64,000 nucleotides of DNA from Euborellia annulipes (taxonomy: Eukaryota > Arthropoda > Insecta > Dermaptera > Anisolabididae). The translations under genes and the position numbers were made by a program. Below, one piece after another: positions 32,971-44,213 of the stretch. Location of the stretch: contig JAKCPI010004484.1 in assembly GCA_023213315.1 (NCBI GenBank), forward strand, positions 21,202-85,201. Direction: 5' to 3'. Within the stretch, counting starts at the first letter, position 1, and every line of letters begins with the position of its first letter. The notes under the pieces were generated by a model, which worked only from the letters and a program-made list of their open reading frames with translations, was not told the DNA's origin and made no database searches.

Positions 32971-33662
32971 CAGAGGCGTACCGAGGCAGTTGGGGGCCTG
33001 GGGCGGAACTAGAAGAGGGGGCCTTATATTGAATTTTTTTTTTTTGGGGGGGGCCTCATCTTTAAATATCCCTCTCTCCATACACAAAAATATTTTTAAA
33101 ATACCGTAAATCCCTGAACCCCAAGGGCCCCGGGGCCTCAAAGAGAAATTAACATTAAATTTTGTTTTTAATTGAGCCGTGAGGGCCCCGGGGCCTCTCA
33201 AAGAGTAATTTTCATTAAATTTCGTTTTTACATGAGCCCTGAGGGCCTCGGGGCCTCTCAAAGGGAAACTTTTATTCAATTTTCTTTTTTTATCTAAATT
33301 TTCCCATTTTTACTTGAGCCCCAAGGGCCCCGGGGCCTCTCAAAGAGAAATTTTCATTAAATTTTGTTTTTTTAATCTAAATTTTCCCATTTTTACTTGA
33401 GCCCCAAGGGCCCCGGGGCCTCTCAAAGAGAAATTTTCATTAAATTTTGTTTTTACATGAGCCCTGAGGGCCTCGGGCCTCTCAAAGGGAAACTTTTATT
33501 AAATTTTCTTTTTTTATCTAAATTTTCCCATTTTTACTTGAGCCCTGAGAGCCCCGGGGCCTTTCAAAGGGAAATTTTCATTAAATTTTTTTTTTATAAA
33601 TATATGGGGGCCTATGCCGGCTCGGGGCCTGGGGCGGACCGCCCCCCCTCGGTAGGCCACTG
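32971..33662. mobile_element. hAT-type element filled with tandem repeats
   Basis: Left end cagaggcgtaccgaggcag and right end, reversed, cagtggcctaccgaggggg. Perfect flanking duplications CGTTCATG (32963-32970, 33663-33670). The interior (33110-33600) is a tandem repeat of gagggccccggggcctctca, aagagaaattttcattaaat and ttttacttgagcc in about seven units of 60-110 bp. A 142-codon minus-strand frame over it is a by-product. Confidence 0.92.
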
Positions 33663-33670
33663 CGTTCATG

Positions 33671-34589
33671 TGTAATTTTTACTAAATTCGGGACATATTT
33701 TTGAATAACCCTGTATATTTTACCATATTCTGTATATTTAATGGGAACAAGTTAGACTAGTTTTAGGTTTCTTATCGTCAAGTTTGATGCCTATAAGGAA
33801 TAGTAATATTAAATTTAAACTTTGCAAGTAGTTAATTTTTTTTTTTAATTTACTTCGCAGCCTGATTTTAAACTTGATAATAGAAAGTCGAGAGAAATGA
33901 AAAGATTAACATGAAAAGAAAAAATGTTATAAATAAATATAGAAACAATAAGTCATTCAAGTATAAGTAAAAACTTAAAAAAAAAAAAGATTGATCTTAA
34001 TGAATAAAATGAAAATATATCAAGATAAACTTATTTTTCCTTCACACTTCTCTCTCTTTGTGATTTTGAAATATTCTTGACTTGAGAATAATAATTTTCT
34101 CTGATTAAATTTACGTCAAAACCGCTTATCCGAATATAATTTTTAAAATTAAATTTAAGGCCACAAAAATATCTCTATTGAAAATGGACAATGTTATTTC
34201 TTCATTAATTATACATTCCACATTAATCTGTTTTCATTAAGCTCTGTAAGGATATTCAATAAACTACTTGCATTTGAATATGAAAAATTAATACACTCTT
34301 TTTGACTTTGAAATTTGAAACATTCATTAATCTTTTCAATTTGATCTTTTATCTATTTATATTTTTACTTTATAAACAATCTCTTTGTTAACGATGGCGA
34401 GCGATTTGAATATAAATTAACAACGATATTTATCAAAAAAGAATAATTAATACTAGCTTATTATTATTTATTAATCTCCTACCATATTGGTTATTTCTCG
34501 TTATAAAATAGTTACCGATTCTCTGAAGTGTCTTTCATACTGAGTGTGGACGGTTGAGTTTGAAATAATAATAATAACAAATTCTGATC
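33671..34589. other. Non-coding A+T-rich stretch
   Basis: Nothing recognisable. Confidence 0.45.
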
Positions 34590-34596
34590 TTTTAGA

Positions 34597-35009
34597 CCAG
34601 GGCTTTCCAAACTTTTTTCGGTCCCTCCCCTTAATAGACCATGTCAAATCTCAGGAGCAAACCTTATGTTACTAATAGTTTTTCTTCATTTCGAATTAAG
34701 ACACTCATTGATATAATTTAATAAATAATTAAAACACCTGACTTAAATTTTTCGACTAATAGCAAAAAATTAATGGCAAATACTATTTTTTTTCCAATAA
34801 TATAAAATGTGGGTGATGTGGTTTGGTTAGTTTAAAATAAATTAAAGATGAATTTCAAATTCACAAATAATTTATTGTTCGGGCATTAAAATAATTAATT
34901 TGGCCCGAGTAATATAATAATATTATATTTTGAATAGGAAAATTTTCAAAGCGCCCCAAGATAACAGCCGCGGCGCCCTGGGGTGCTGCGGCGCACAGTT
35001 TGGGAAAAG
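34597..35009. mobile_element. Probable hAT-type element, right end decayed
   Basis: Left end cagggctttccaaactttt. Right side gcggcgcacagtttgggaaa gives the expected inverse of ttccaaactt-type termini, preceded by a G+C-rich gccgcggcgccctggggtgc. No target duplication could be matched. Confidence 0.5.
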
Positions 35010-35116
35010 TCAAAATTTAATGGGTAGGTTTTGCAAATAATTTGAGTTTTTTCCCATCCCAGCCTTTAAAAGGACGATATATTTTGGATTCTTATTCAAT
35101 AATAGTCTAAAAATTA

Positions 35117-35235
35117 CTAGCCGCGCCGCCCGCCTTGGACGGGTTTAACGTCTAGCTATGCGGGCTTTGCCCCCCTGAACCTCTCGCCAGTTGGCTTGAG
35201 CCTGCCTCGCCTTTTCTTCTTAATTTTGAAAAGAA
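35117..35235 (-). mobile_element. Helitron-like 3' end fragment
   Basis: On the minus strand it ends ...gggcggcgcggCTAG next to T, with G+C-rich hairpin words (gcgggc, cgtccaaggcgg), like the end at 52981. The 5' part is missing. Confidence 0.5.
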
Positions 35236-37746
35236 AATTATCATTACTATTCCAATTCAGTGGCTGCTTGAGGACTTTCAACTATCAAACAAAATTAATT
35301 TGTTTTTAGGTCCTAAAATCCTAGTGGACATATGCAAACAGAAAAATAAGAGAGTGAGACGAAAATAAAAAAATATTATTCCTAGTTTTTATTCAACATT
35401 TAATTTTATCAATATGAATTTGACGAATTTGACGAGCTTCTATTCATTATCGATTTTGAAATTGAAAAATAATTCAAATTAAAATGAAATGAGCCTTTTA
35501 ATTTTAAGACTAACAAGTAAAAATGGCCTAATGAAAGGAGCAATTACAAAAACTAATTCTCTTTTTACCTCTTTTGAAAGGAGAATTAAAAAGCCTATTA
35601 CTTCCCTTGATTAGTGAAAATTATTATATAGTGGATATATCCCCCCCCCCCTCCTCTTATTGAATCGATAGCCGTCGTCAATGAATCATTTTAAAATACG
35701 ACTTGTCAATCATCACGATATAAATAAAAGTACAAAATATGTGCATTGAATTTAAATATTAATAAAAATTAAACTCATTTATTTTACTTCTCTTGATGAC
35801 TTTAAAATTTGGTAAATAATTGGTAACAGCGCTTCGCAGTAACATTTATCGAAAGCCACAAAAAAATCCTTCAAGGAGCCGCATGTGGCTCGAGAACCGC
35901 AGTTTGGCCACCCCTGGTATAGTATAAGATGTATTTTGAAATAATTTTAAATTTTAAAAAGTAAAATAAAATCATCTGTACCAGATTTTATCTTACCTTT
36001 TTGATCATTAAAATTATTTCACCATATACTTAAGGGGGTTCAGGAGCCACGTCTAAATGTACTTAAAAAAAAAACTAGACTATTATAAGGAATTTTTCAA
36101 TGCGTTTTTTTTTTAATGAATTACTTATAAAAACATTATCGTAATTAATTTTTTGTTATCAAGCAAATACAAAAAAACAATCAGTCCCAATAATCTTTAA
36201 TTTTTTTTTTAATTTAAAAATGAATTTATTGTTATTATTAATCACATATTAATTAAGAAATTTTTAAAATAAGCTTAGATGATTTATTTAAAAACCAACT
36301 GTCAAATTAGTTCAGAATTCTTGCAGGCTAGTCTAACAGCCTATATAGTATTAGCCTATATCTGGCCTATTTTTATGCTTTTATAAAAGATACATAATAT
36401 ATAATAACATTTATAAAGTATTTATTGTTAAAAGATCAATGAAAATCAACCAAATGCATTAAATATTATTAGCTACCATGCTGACATCTCTTGGCAAATT
36501 TTTGAATTACTTGATTTTTGGGCATACTTTTTATGACACACTACGCCATCTTAGCGGGAAAAACATGCGTAACACCTTCGCTCCCGTTCCCCATTAAGGT
36601 TCTAACTCCCAGGGAGGGACTTAATTGTGGCGCTCACTGTTCGTATTAGACTTTAGTATAGAGTGAAAATAAATGAAATGTCTATAATATCTAAAACCAT
36701 TTATTGTGTAAGAATATGGAGTAAATATAGTAATCTACCGTTATAAATTGACACCTCTCTTTCTCTCATCAAAAACACAGATCATCTCTCGCTCTCGTAT
36801 TTCTTTTTCATTTGAGAAATAATAAACTTTCTTAAAAGAAAAAAAAATCTTCACGGGAAAAAAAAGAGAAACTCGTCACAGAAACGAGATAAGCATTTTC
36901 AATTTTATCTCTTAAAATATTTTGGATTAAAATTGTTTTATCCCTTTCCTTTCTCTCTCTTCGTATTTCAAATTGATATTAATTACTAGGATTCACTTAG
37001 CTGCTTTAAGGCTAGACTTCTTGTTCTTTAGAGTGAATTGTCTTCATCATTGAAGTTAGAACCTCTGACCTTAACGATTAATGAGTTCCAATAATTAATA
37101 TAATTTAAATAGAATTATTTGAGAAGCAAAAGGGATCATTAAGTTGATTAATTTTCTTAAACTGGATTAAGAGATAATAAGTGTATAGTCTACCTGTCTA
37201 AAGTTTGTCTATTGAGAGAAAAAGAAATAAAGCAACTTCTTCACTGGAGACTATTTTTGATAGAGAGGTCGAACCCAGAAGAAATGAAAGTCTTCAATTT
37301 TATCTAATTATCATATAAAGATTCACCGATAATAAATCTAAACTGATTAAAAATAAATATCTTTAGCTTCTTCTTTTTATAGCCATTGTGGTTTATTATT
37401 AAAAGAATCTTTTATTTATAAATTGTTAACAGGATTCGTCTGTTACGGTCTGAATGTTTACCTACTTTTGTCACTTTGTGGATATAATCATTAGACTTAT
37501 GTTGTATATTCGGTTTGGAAAAATCTGACTTTTGATTAAATAAACAACATCGGGGGAGAAATTAAATAATTTAAAATTTAAGTGAGAAGATAAAAGTGAT
37601 ATAGGTTGAACATAACACTCGCCATTAACTTTTAGCGTTCCCTTTCCTCTTTATATCTACTAGCCAAACTGAACAACAGATAAATTTAATCTTTTTTTGT
37701 TCTAAATCAAATTCTGTCATCATTCACGAGAACAAAACTTAAGTAC
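35236..37746. other. Long non-coding stretch with one hAT-type end
   Basis: 35850-35922 holds gagccgcatgtggctcgaga, accgcagtttggccacccct, the inverse of the widespread CAGGGGTGGCCAAAC hAT terminus; no partner was found. The remainder is A/T-rich with no exon or bounded repeat. Confidence 0.4.
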
Positions 37747-37747
37747 A

Positions 37748-37865
37748 CCGCCCTCGGGCTTGGTCTAGTGGCTAGCGTGCTGGCCTTCTATACCAAGGGT
37801 CGAGGGTTCGGATCCCAGGCAGTCCGATGATTTTATTTAAGCCATTTTGATATCAAAAATCTAAA
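37748..37865 (+). repeat. SINE-1, 5' half
   Basis: gccctcgggcttggtctagt, ggctagcgtgctggcc, tctataccaagggtcgaggg, ttcggatcccaggcagtccg, then the first arm of the body hairpin. A-box (tggtctagtgg) and B-box (ggttcggatcc) are clear. Truncated after the hairpin starts. Confidence 0.8.
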
Positions 37866-38775
37866 TAATTCAAATTATCTATAGTTAGTGCATATGCAGC
37901 AATAAAGTAAAGTTGTTTGAAAGATTATTTGCTGAAAAGGCTTGAGAAATGTTTCCTACTAGAGACTCTCTCTCTCTCATTAGTGTCAGACCTGACCCGA
38001 TGTGGTTACTCTGAGTGGTAACTTTCTTGGGAATACTGAGGTGAGTTCCCGTTCCCTTCCTCAGAAGGAGGAACTATCTCAAATAGAGTTGGTAGTTTTT
38101 TGCCATAAGGTAGATTTGAACTCGAGTTGTCTTCAACTGCTTTATCCCCTCAGCTAAGCGCTTCCTCTCTTTAAAAACATTAATTAATAAATAAAATTAA
38201 AAAAAAACTTGTTATCATGTAGGCCTATATATATATAAATACATAATTAATGCTATCAATAATACTAGATTTCCTGAATAACAAGCCTCTTCAAATACTC
38301 TCTTTATCAGAGTTATTATACTGTAGTAGAGTAATTTATTATAACATTTGAATTGCAAACAGAAGGTGCTGATATCAATCTGCCTCATTAAGCAACGGCA
38401 AAAGGAGGCGTATCATTATTAATGATATCATTAAGGAAATCATCATTACGGTACTCTGGTATTAAAACCGACATGTTTATATTTCTAAAGTAATTTGGCC
38501 AAACAACTTGCTAAATATCTTTGATTATAATTTAAAATTAGTTCAATTGTCGAATTTGAAATTTGATTATAAATTTGTGTCGTGTGGAAGAAAAATTATG
38601 ATTTAAACTTATACGATTTTGTAAGAATATAAGAAATATTTTGAGGTTTTAAAGAAGCATTTAAGAAAAATTAATAATAAAGTTCGTAACTTTATTTGAA
38701 TTAATTGAACTTATTTTTAGGTCTATTAATAAAAGTATTTAGCCTTCCTTGGGGCTCTCAAACCCCTCAATAATT
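37866..38775. other. Non-coding stretch
   Basis: 38000-38160 is moderately complex (gaggtgagttcccgttccct, gaactcgagttgtcttcaac) and may be a decayed retroelement. No exon recognised. Confidence 0.35.
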
Positions 38776-38923
38776 AATAATGGAGAAATGGAGATATCAG
38801 CCAAATTGGAATGCTCTAGGTTCAATAAAACTCCCAGATTAAGACGTTTCGGCCTGAATTCTGGGAGTTTTATTGAACCTGGATCATTCCAATTTGGCTG
38901 ATATCTCCATTCCTCCATTATTA
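38776..38923. repeat. Palindrome with gacgtttcgg at its centre
   Basis: Arms of about 65 bp (taataatggagaaatggaga, tatcagccaaattggaatg, ... aactcccaga) are mirrored to ccattatta. The loop ttaagacgtttcggcctgaa contains the gaaacgtc element of the hammerhead-like family on the minus strand, without a CTGANGA partner. Confidence 0.85.
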
Positions 38924-39069
38924 TCACATCACCAGCCACAACCTCAAAAGCAACCCTCAATAATTTGCTGCTTGTATATGTATCAAATTTTGTTTCAATC
39001 GATCGGGCTGCCAAAAAATAATTTCGACGGGGCATTCAGTTGTGTAAGCCAGAATTAATTTAGAGCCTT

Positions 39070-39319
39070 GGCTCATTTACGATAATTGAAATAAAATAAA
39101 ATTTGTTTGGCTAAGTAAATTAGTATACCCCAAAGCTCTAAACCACTGGTTCCCAACCGGTGTGCCCCGGGACCCTTGGGTCGGGCACACCAACCACCCT
39201 TAGGTGGCACACCCTTGGGTGGGGCACACAGGTTGGGAACCAATGGTTTAGAGCTTTGGGGTATACTATTTTACGTAGCCAAACAAATTTTATTTCATTT
39301 CAATTATAGTAAATGAGCC
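39070..39319. repeat. Long palindrome around a hAT-like core
   Basis: Arms run from ggctcatttacgataattga to tcaattatagtaaatgagcc and include tagtataccccaaagctcta. At the centre, actggttcccaacc and ggttgggaaccaatgg resemble hAT CAGTGGTTCCCAACC ends, but the palindrome extends about 85 bp beyond them on both sides. Confidence 0.85.
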
Positions 39320-39408
39320 CTGTACATGTTAGTAGGAGGGGACTCTTTGATCCTGGACTAGTAATAATGTATTAAAAAATGTATCTAATATTCATTTTAA
39401 AAGAAAAA

Positions 39409-40077
39409 AATCTGGTGTGACTGGCGCACAGCACACAACTTTCTCTTACCTTCGGTAATCGAAAGTTGTGTTCTGTGCTTGTCTCCCAGATTTTTTGTGT
39501 CGACATGTATTTAGTTTCCGACAGTAGGGTACATTCGATTTTCAAGATGTACAATTTATAAGTATGGGAAAATATTTATATTTTGTTACCATGGCAACCA
39601 TTTCTCCTATCTTTTCTATGGAGTACAAGAGTAAAGTGGTCTTCAGAAGATTTCAATGACAAAATGAGAATATACATTTTATTGAGAATCTAAAAAATAA
39701 TTGATTTTTTGAATTTAAAAAAAATCGTTGGAGCAAATTTTGAGAAAATCGAAAAAAACTGAAAAAGTGCATCAGTAAAGTACTAGTACTCTTTGGTCGA
39801 TTTTGTTCAAAAGCTTCGTGTCACGTCCCATGGGGGTGCCTAACTTGAATATAAAATTTCAACTTCCTAGCTCTTTTCGTTCTTGAGATATTTTGTTCAC
39901 AGACACACAGACACACACACACACACAGACAGACCATGTCGCGAAAACCACTTTTTTTGGATTCAGGGGACCTCAAAACGTGAAGATCCATCAAAATCTC
40001 GACATCGAATTTTTGACATGAATCCAATACTTTCTCTCTCTATATATTAACATATATATAGAGTTAAGAGAAAGTAA
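39409..40077 (+). repeat. Family L reference copy
   Basis: Full order: 5' hairpin (ctggtgtgactggcgcacag, aactttctcttaccttcggt, return arm), gtgtcgacatgtatttag, gttaccatggcaaccatttc, gaaaaagtgcatcagtaaag, (AC)n, catgtcgcgaaaaccacttt, ggggacctcaaaacgtgaag, ccatcaaaatctcgacatcg, ccaatactttctctctctat, and a 3' hairpin ending gttaagagaaagta. The 5' and 3' hairpins share the ctttctcttac word. It encodes nothing visible. Inverted sister at 40728-41417. Confidence 0.85.
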
Positions 40078-40351
40078 AAATAAAAGCAAATTTGATTTTC
40101 TTTTTTATAAAATTCCTTTAGAGATTTTTAATCATGACATAAGTATGTAAACAATTTCGTTTAAATCAAAGAGTTTTATGTCTTTAATAAAAGAGAAGCT
40201 TGAAATAAAAGAGACTCTGAATAAAGAATGGTTCAACCCATTCAGAGGTGGAAGGCAGGTAAAGGAGGGTACATTTATAAAAAGTGTGGTTTGGAGTCCT
40301 GGGAATATCAAAATTTCTAAATAATTTGCCTTAGAAAACAAATTATCTTAT

Positions 40352-40400
40352 ATTTTTTCTCTTAACACTCACTTTTTTCCCATTCACACTCACACCTCAG
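40352..40400 (-). repeat. SINE-1 tail scrap
   Basis: Minus strand: ctgaggtgtgagtgtgaatg, ggaaaaaagtgagtgtt. Only the terminal tail is present. Confidence 0.5.
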
Positions 40401-40489
40401 GTCATCATAACAAATATTTCCACAAACTAATATAATCTATTGATATAGGACAGAGGAGTTGGTAGCCAATTTTCGAGCCTCTATATTAA

Positions 40490-40697
40490 ATAAAAACTCG
40501 ATTTTGATACGTTTCGGCTTTATTCTACTAATTTCTTTAACCTCGTAGCTCAATTTCTTTAACTGACAGACAGCAGCGGGACCCACTTTTTTGTATTTAG
40601 GGGACCTCAAAACGTGTATATCCATCAAAATCTCGACATCAAATTTTTGAAATGAAGCCAATACTTTCTCTCTAAATAAATAGATAAGAGAAAGAAA
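40490..40697 (+). repeat. Family L 3' portion
   Basis: Begins tcgattttgatacgtttcgg, then acccacttttttgtatttag, gggacctcaaaacgtgtata, tccatcaaaatctcgacatc, ccaatactttctctctaaat and ends gataagagaaag. It lies between the two inverted full copies. Confidence 0.7.
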
Positions 40698-40727
40698 AAA
40701 GGTCATAAAATTTGGTCTCTTTATTTT

Positions 40728-41417
40728 TTACTTTCTCTTACCTATGTATATATGTAATATATATATAGAGAGAAAGTATTGGATTCATGTCAAAAATTCG
40801 ATGTCGAGATTTTGATGGATCTTCACGTTTTGAGGTCCCCTGAATCCAAAAAAGTGGTTTTCGCGACATGGTCTGTCTGTGTGTGGGTGGGTGTGTGGGT
40901 GTGTGGGTGTGTGTGTGTGTGTGTTCAATTTTAAGCATGAAGGAATTGAGCTATGAGGTTGAAATTTTATATTTAAGTTAAACACCCCCGGGACCGGAAA
41001 ATAAGCTTTTAATCAAAATCGGCCAAAGAATACTAGTACTTTACTGATGTACTTTTTCAGTTTTTTTCGATTTTCTCAAAATTTGCTCCAACGATTTTTT
41101 TTTAAAATTCAAAAATCAATTATTTTTTAGATGCTCTTTAAAATGTATATTCTCATTTTGCGATTGAAATCTTCTGAAGACCACTTTACTCTTGTATTTC
41201 ATAGGGAAGGATAGGAGAAATGGTTGCCATGGTAACAAAATATAAATATTTTCCCATACTTATAAATTTTACATCTTGAATTCAATTGTACCCTACTGTC
41301 GGAAACTAAATACATGTCGACACGAAAAATCTGGTGTGACAGCACAGTGCACAACTTTCGATTACCGAAGGTAAGAGAAAGTTGTGTGCTGTGCGCCAGT
41401 CACACCAGATTTTTTAT
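40728..41417 (-). repeat. Family L full copy, inverted sister
   Basis: Minus strand gives the same order as 39409-40077, from aatctggtgtgactggcgca to ggtaagagaaagtaaa. Both share the unusual taatcgaaagttgtg in the return arm where other copies have taagagaaagttg, suggesting a common immediate source. Confidence 0.88.
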
Positions 41418-42120
41418 TTTCAGAGCGAAGAAAATCCTAATTTGTTGGTTGATATATGATAATTGTACTCTGTATATTATATATAGGTCTACTGAATATA
41501 AACAGATAAAAAATAATAAAATAATCACAAAAGCCATTCGGGCTAATTATAGAACGTTTGTATGCATTAATATGTAACAACAAGCCAGTGGTTGTTGATG
41601 GCTTGAGGGTTGGCGACAGACGGTTTCTGCTGTTGAAAACAATTTGTTTCCAGGAAATGTTTTGATATGTTTAATAGGGTCCATCTTGGGATGATAAATA
41701 AATAAGCCGCAAGGGAGGATGCCCTGGGCCAGTTGGAAGCCCTTCGGATTGAGACTTCTTGTCCCTTGAAGGAACCCCCTTTTAGGCCCTTAAGAAGGCG
41801 TGGCCACCACAAAAGACGATAGAGAAACTAGCTGTATTGTATCTAATGTCAACAAGTCGCTGAGCAAACGGCCTTCCGCCCTTTATAATAGCTCAGCTTT
41901 GCATGTTTGTTGCTTTACATAAATGCGCTTAATGAATAAATAAATAAATAATTCCACAAAATACTCTATAAATTACAAATATTTCGGCTTTCTAATTCCA
42001 AACTACTGTACCTATCTACAAAATTATGTGGTGATAATTTTCAAATCCGTTGAATTTTAATTAGGCCTAGAGCATACTTAAAATAATCAACATTTATGAT
42101 TAAAAAATCATTATCATTAC
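41418..42120. other. Non-coding stretch with a unique G+C-richer patch
   Basis: 41660-41890 is unlike the repeats (aagccgcaagggaggatgcc, ctgggccagttggaagccct). An 81-codon minus-strand frame covers it but has no splice support and is not recognised. Confidence 0.35.
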
Positions 42121-42121
42121 T

Positions 42122-42356
42122 ATATATAAAGCGCTAGCCGCTGTCTTCCTGTCCCTGTGTGTATGTGCCTGTTCTCTCGCTGATTGGCTAGAGTTACAGG
42201 AAGTGGAGCGGAAGGGAAAAATTGAAAATTTAAGTCAGAGTGGGAAATTTGAAACTTTAAAATTTTCCAAATAGTGAGCAAGAATAAATTTGATGAATTT
42301 GCTAGCCCAAGGTCAGGAGGCGCCGAAGGCGGGCTTTACCACTTGTAATTAAATAA
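42122..42356 (+). mobile_element. Helitron-like short element, tentative
   Basis: Starts tatatataaagcgctagccg, ctgtcttcctgtccctgtgt and ends gctagcccaaggtcaggagg, cgccgaaggcgggctttacc. The gtc/ctgtc start and gcgccgaaggcg hairpin near the end resemble Helitron/Helentron-type ends, but there is no CTAG|T terminus. Confidence 0.4.
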
Positions 42357-42771
42357 TCGTATGTATGCAGTAGAGGTCTATTAATAAAAATTTTAATTTA
42401 ATAAAAAATTCAAAAAAAATAAAATAAAATATTCAATTCACTTTCGCCTTATTTCAGAATAGAAATGGGTCTCTTCGAAATATATTTATATTCATTTATA
42501 TATAATTTAGTTGTTTATATTTATTTTGATATTGTAATATGGCTAGAATTACAAACAGGCGCCTCCAACGATCGAAGAACATGCACGAACGAACACAAAC
42601 AAATATGAGGCACAGTAAAAAGGAACACAAACAACCCCAATGAATGTAAGCAAACAAAGGAGGCCCACTGGTGAAATTTTTATAAAGAGACGTCTAAATA
42701 ATATTTTTCCTGTTGACCTTGGTCCTGGAGTAGAGAAATAAATATTTCCCTCGATTTTGAAATTTCATTTT
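42357..42771. other. Non-coding stretch
   Basis: No recognisable feature; 42580-42660 is A/C-rich (aacgaacacaaacaaatatg). Confidence 0.4.
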
Positions 42772-43103
42772 TACTTTCTCTTATCTCTATATATATGTTA
42801 ATATATAGAGAGAGAAAGTATTGGTTTCATGTCAAAAATTCGATGTCGAGATTTTGATGGATATACACGTTTTGAGGTCCCCTGAATCCAAAAAAAGTGG
42901 TTTTCGCGACATGGTCTGTCTGTGTGTCGTCTGTCTGCTGTGTGTCTGTGAACAAAATATCTCAAGAACGAAAAGAGCTAGGAGGTTGAAATTTTATATT
43001 TAAGTTAGGCACCTCCATGGGACGTGACACGAAGCTTTTGAACAAAATCGACCAAAGAGTGCTAGTACTTTACTGATGCACTTTTTCAGTTTTTTTTCGA
43101 ATT
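42772..43103 (-). repeat. Family L 3' half
   Basis: Plus-strand reading starts tttctcttatctctatatat, gagagaaagtattggtttca, aaaattcgatgtcgagattt and ends actgatgcactttttcagtt, i.e. the 3' half on the minus strand. Confidence 0.75.
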
Positions 43104-43654
43104 CCAGAGTAGTACATGTGCTGAAATCTAGCGATAAAACGAGAAGTTTGCTTATGACACAAAGGTATTTTAAAATATAAGTTATGAGGATAGTGTTAGG
43201 GCACAAAATTAAAAAAGTGAAAAATGTGGGATAGGCCGATCTGGCGCTGATGGCCTCATTTGTATATTATGTAATTGAAGCCTTTGATATGTAAAATATT
43301 TTTGTCTTTTAAAACGATTTGGAAGGCATTTTGAAAATGATAGAGATGAGTATATTAATTTTTGTTTATTTGATTCATATTTTATGGCCAGCACATACTT
43401 GCCAAAATTTGTTGTCTTAATTTATAATAACTCGGTTTCCAGCTGGAATGTGCCAAGAAATAAATAAACGACCGCATATGGGAAATAATTCCGAATCAAT
43501 TTTATAATTTTCTCTCCTAAAAATACAACTGGTTTTAAATCCATGTTAGAGGAAAGAAATAAAAATAAATAAGATAAATGGGGGATGTTAGATAAAAAAG
43601 TAGTCTTTCGATTTTGATTAAAAATCACTTATCACTTGCTGTATCTAATAGATG

Positions 43655-44213
43655 CCCTTTGAAAATTGTATAGGCCCTTATATGTATAAATTTTGCCTCT
43701 TGAATTCAAATGTACCGTACTGTCGGAAACTCAATATATGTCCACACAAAAAATCTGGTGTGACAAGGACAGAACACAACTTTCTCTCACTGAAGGTAAG
43801 GGGCAGCCCCATATTACGTAACGCCTTTTTTGACAATTTTCTAGTCCCCCCTCCATGTCTCAGTCACATAGACTATAAATAAACCCCCAAACATATATTA
43901 TGTCACAAGAACTCCCCCCCCGAATAAAATTTCTTATACAAAATTCATATCATTTTACCTTTTTTTTTTTTTAGTAAATTTTTCCTCATGACTCAAATTA
44001 TCAATCCATTTTTCCCTGTTGTGAAAATCATTCAACCTTTTATAAATTCAACTTTGAATTATGTCACACTTAGAGAACCCCCCGGGTCCCCCATGTCATA
44101 ATTAGTTATTACTAGTATCGTTTTGACCAGATCCACCCCCCCCCCTTAACGCGTTACGTAATATGTGGGCGACCTTTAAGAGAAAGTTGTGTCGACCAGT
44201 CACACCAGATGTT
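43655..44213 (-). repeat. Family L 5' part split by a MITE
   Basis: Left piece: ttgaattcaaatgtaccgta, ctgtcggaaactcaatatat, aaaaatctggtgtgaca, tttctctcactgaaggtaa. Right piece: gagaaagttgtgtcgaccag, tcacaccagat. Together they rebuild the 5' hairpin around an insertion at 43800-44176. Confidence 0.8.
43800..44176. mobile_element. MITE with catattacgtaacgc termini
   Basis: Left end ggggcagccccatattacgt-aacgc; right end, reversed, aggtcgcccacatattacgt-aacgc: 15 identical inner bases and a diverged outer part. TAA on both sides (43797-43799, 44177-44179) fits a 3-bp TWA-type duplication, as in PIF/Harbinger, though the class is not proven. Interior has ccccc tracts and no frame. Confidence 0.8.

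Noticed and set aside
32851..33279. 142-codon minus-strand open frame
   Set aside because: It lies across the tandem-repeat interior of the hAT element 32971-33662 and reads as repeated Leu-Arg-Gly-Pro units; no coding support.
40731..40938. 66-codon frames with Thr-His repeats
   Set aside because: Translations of the (AC)n microsatellite in family L.
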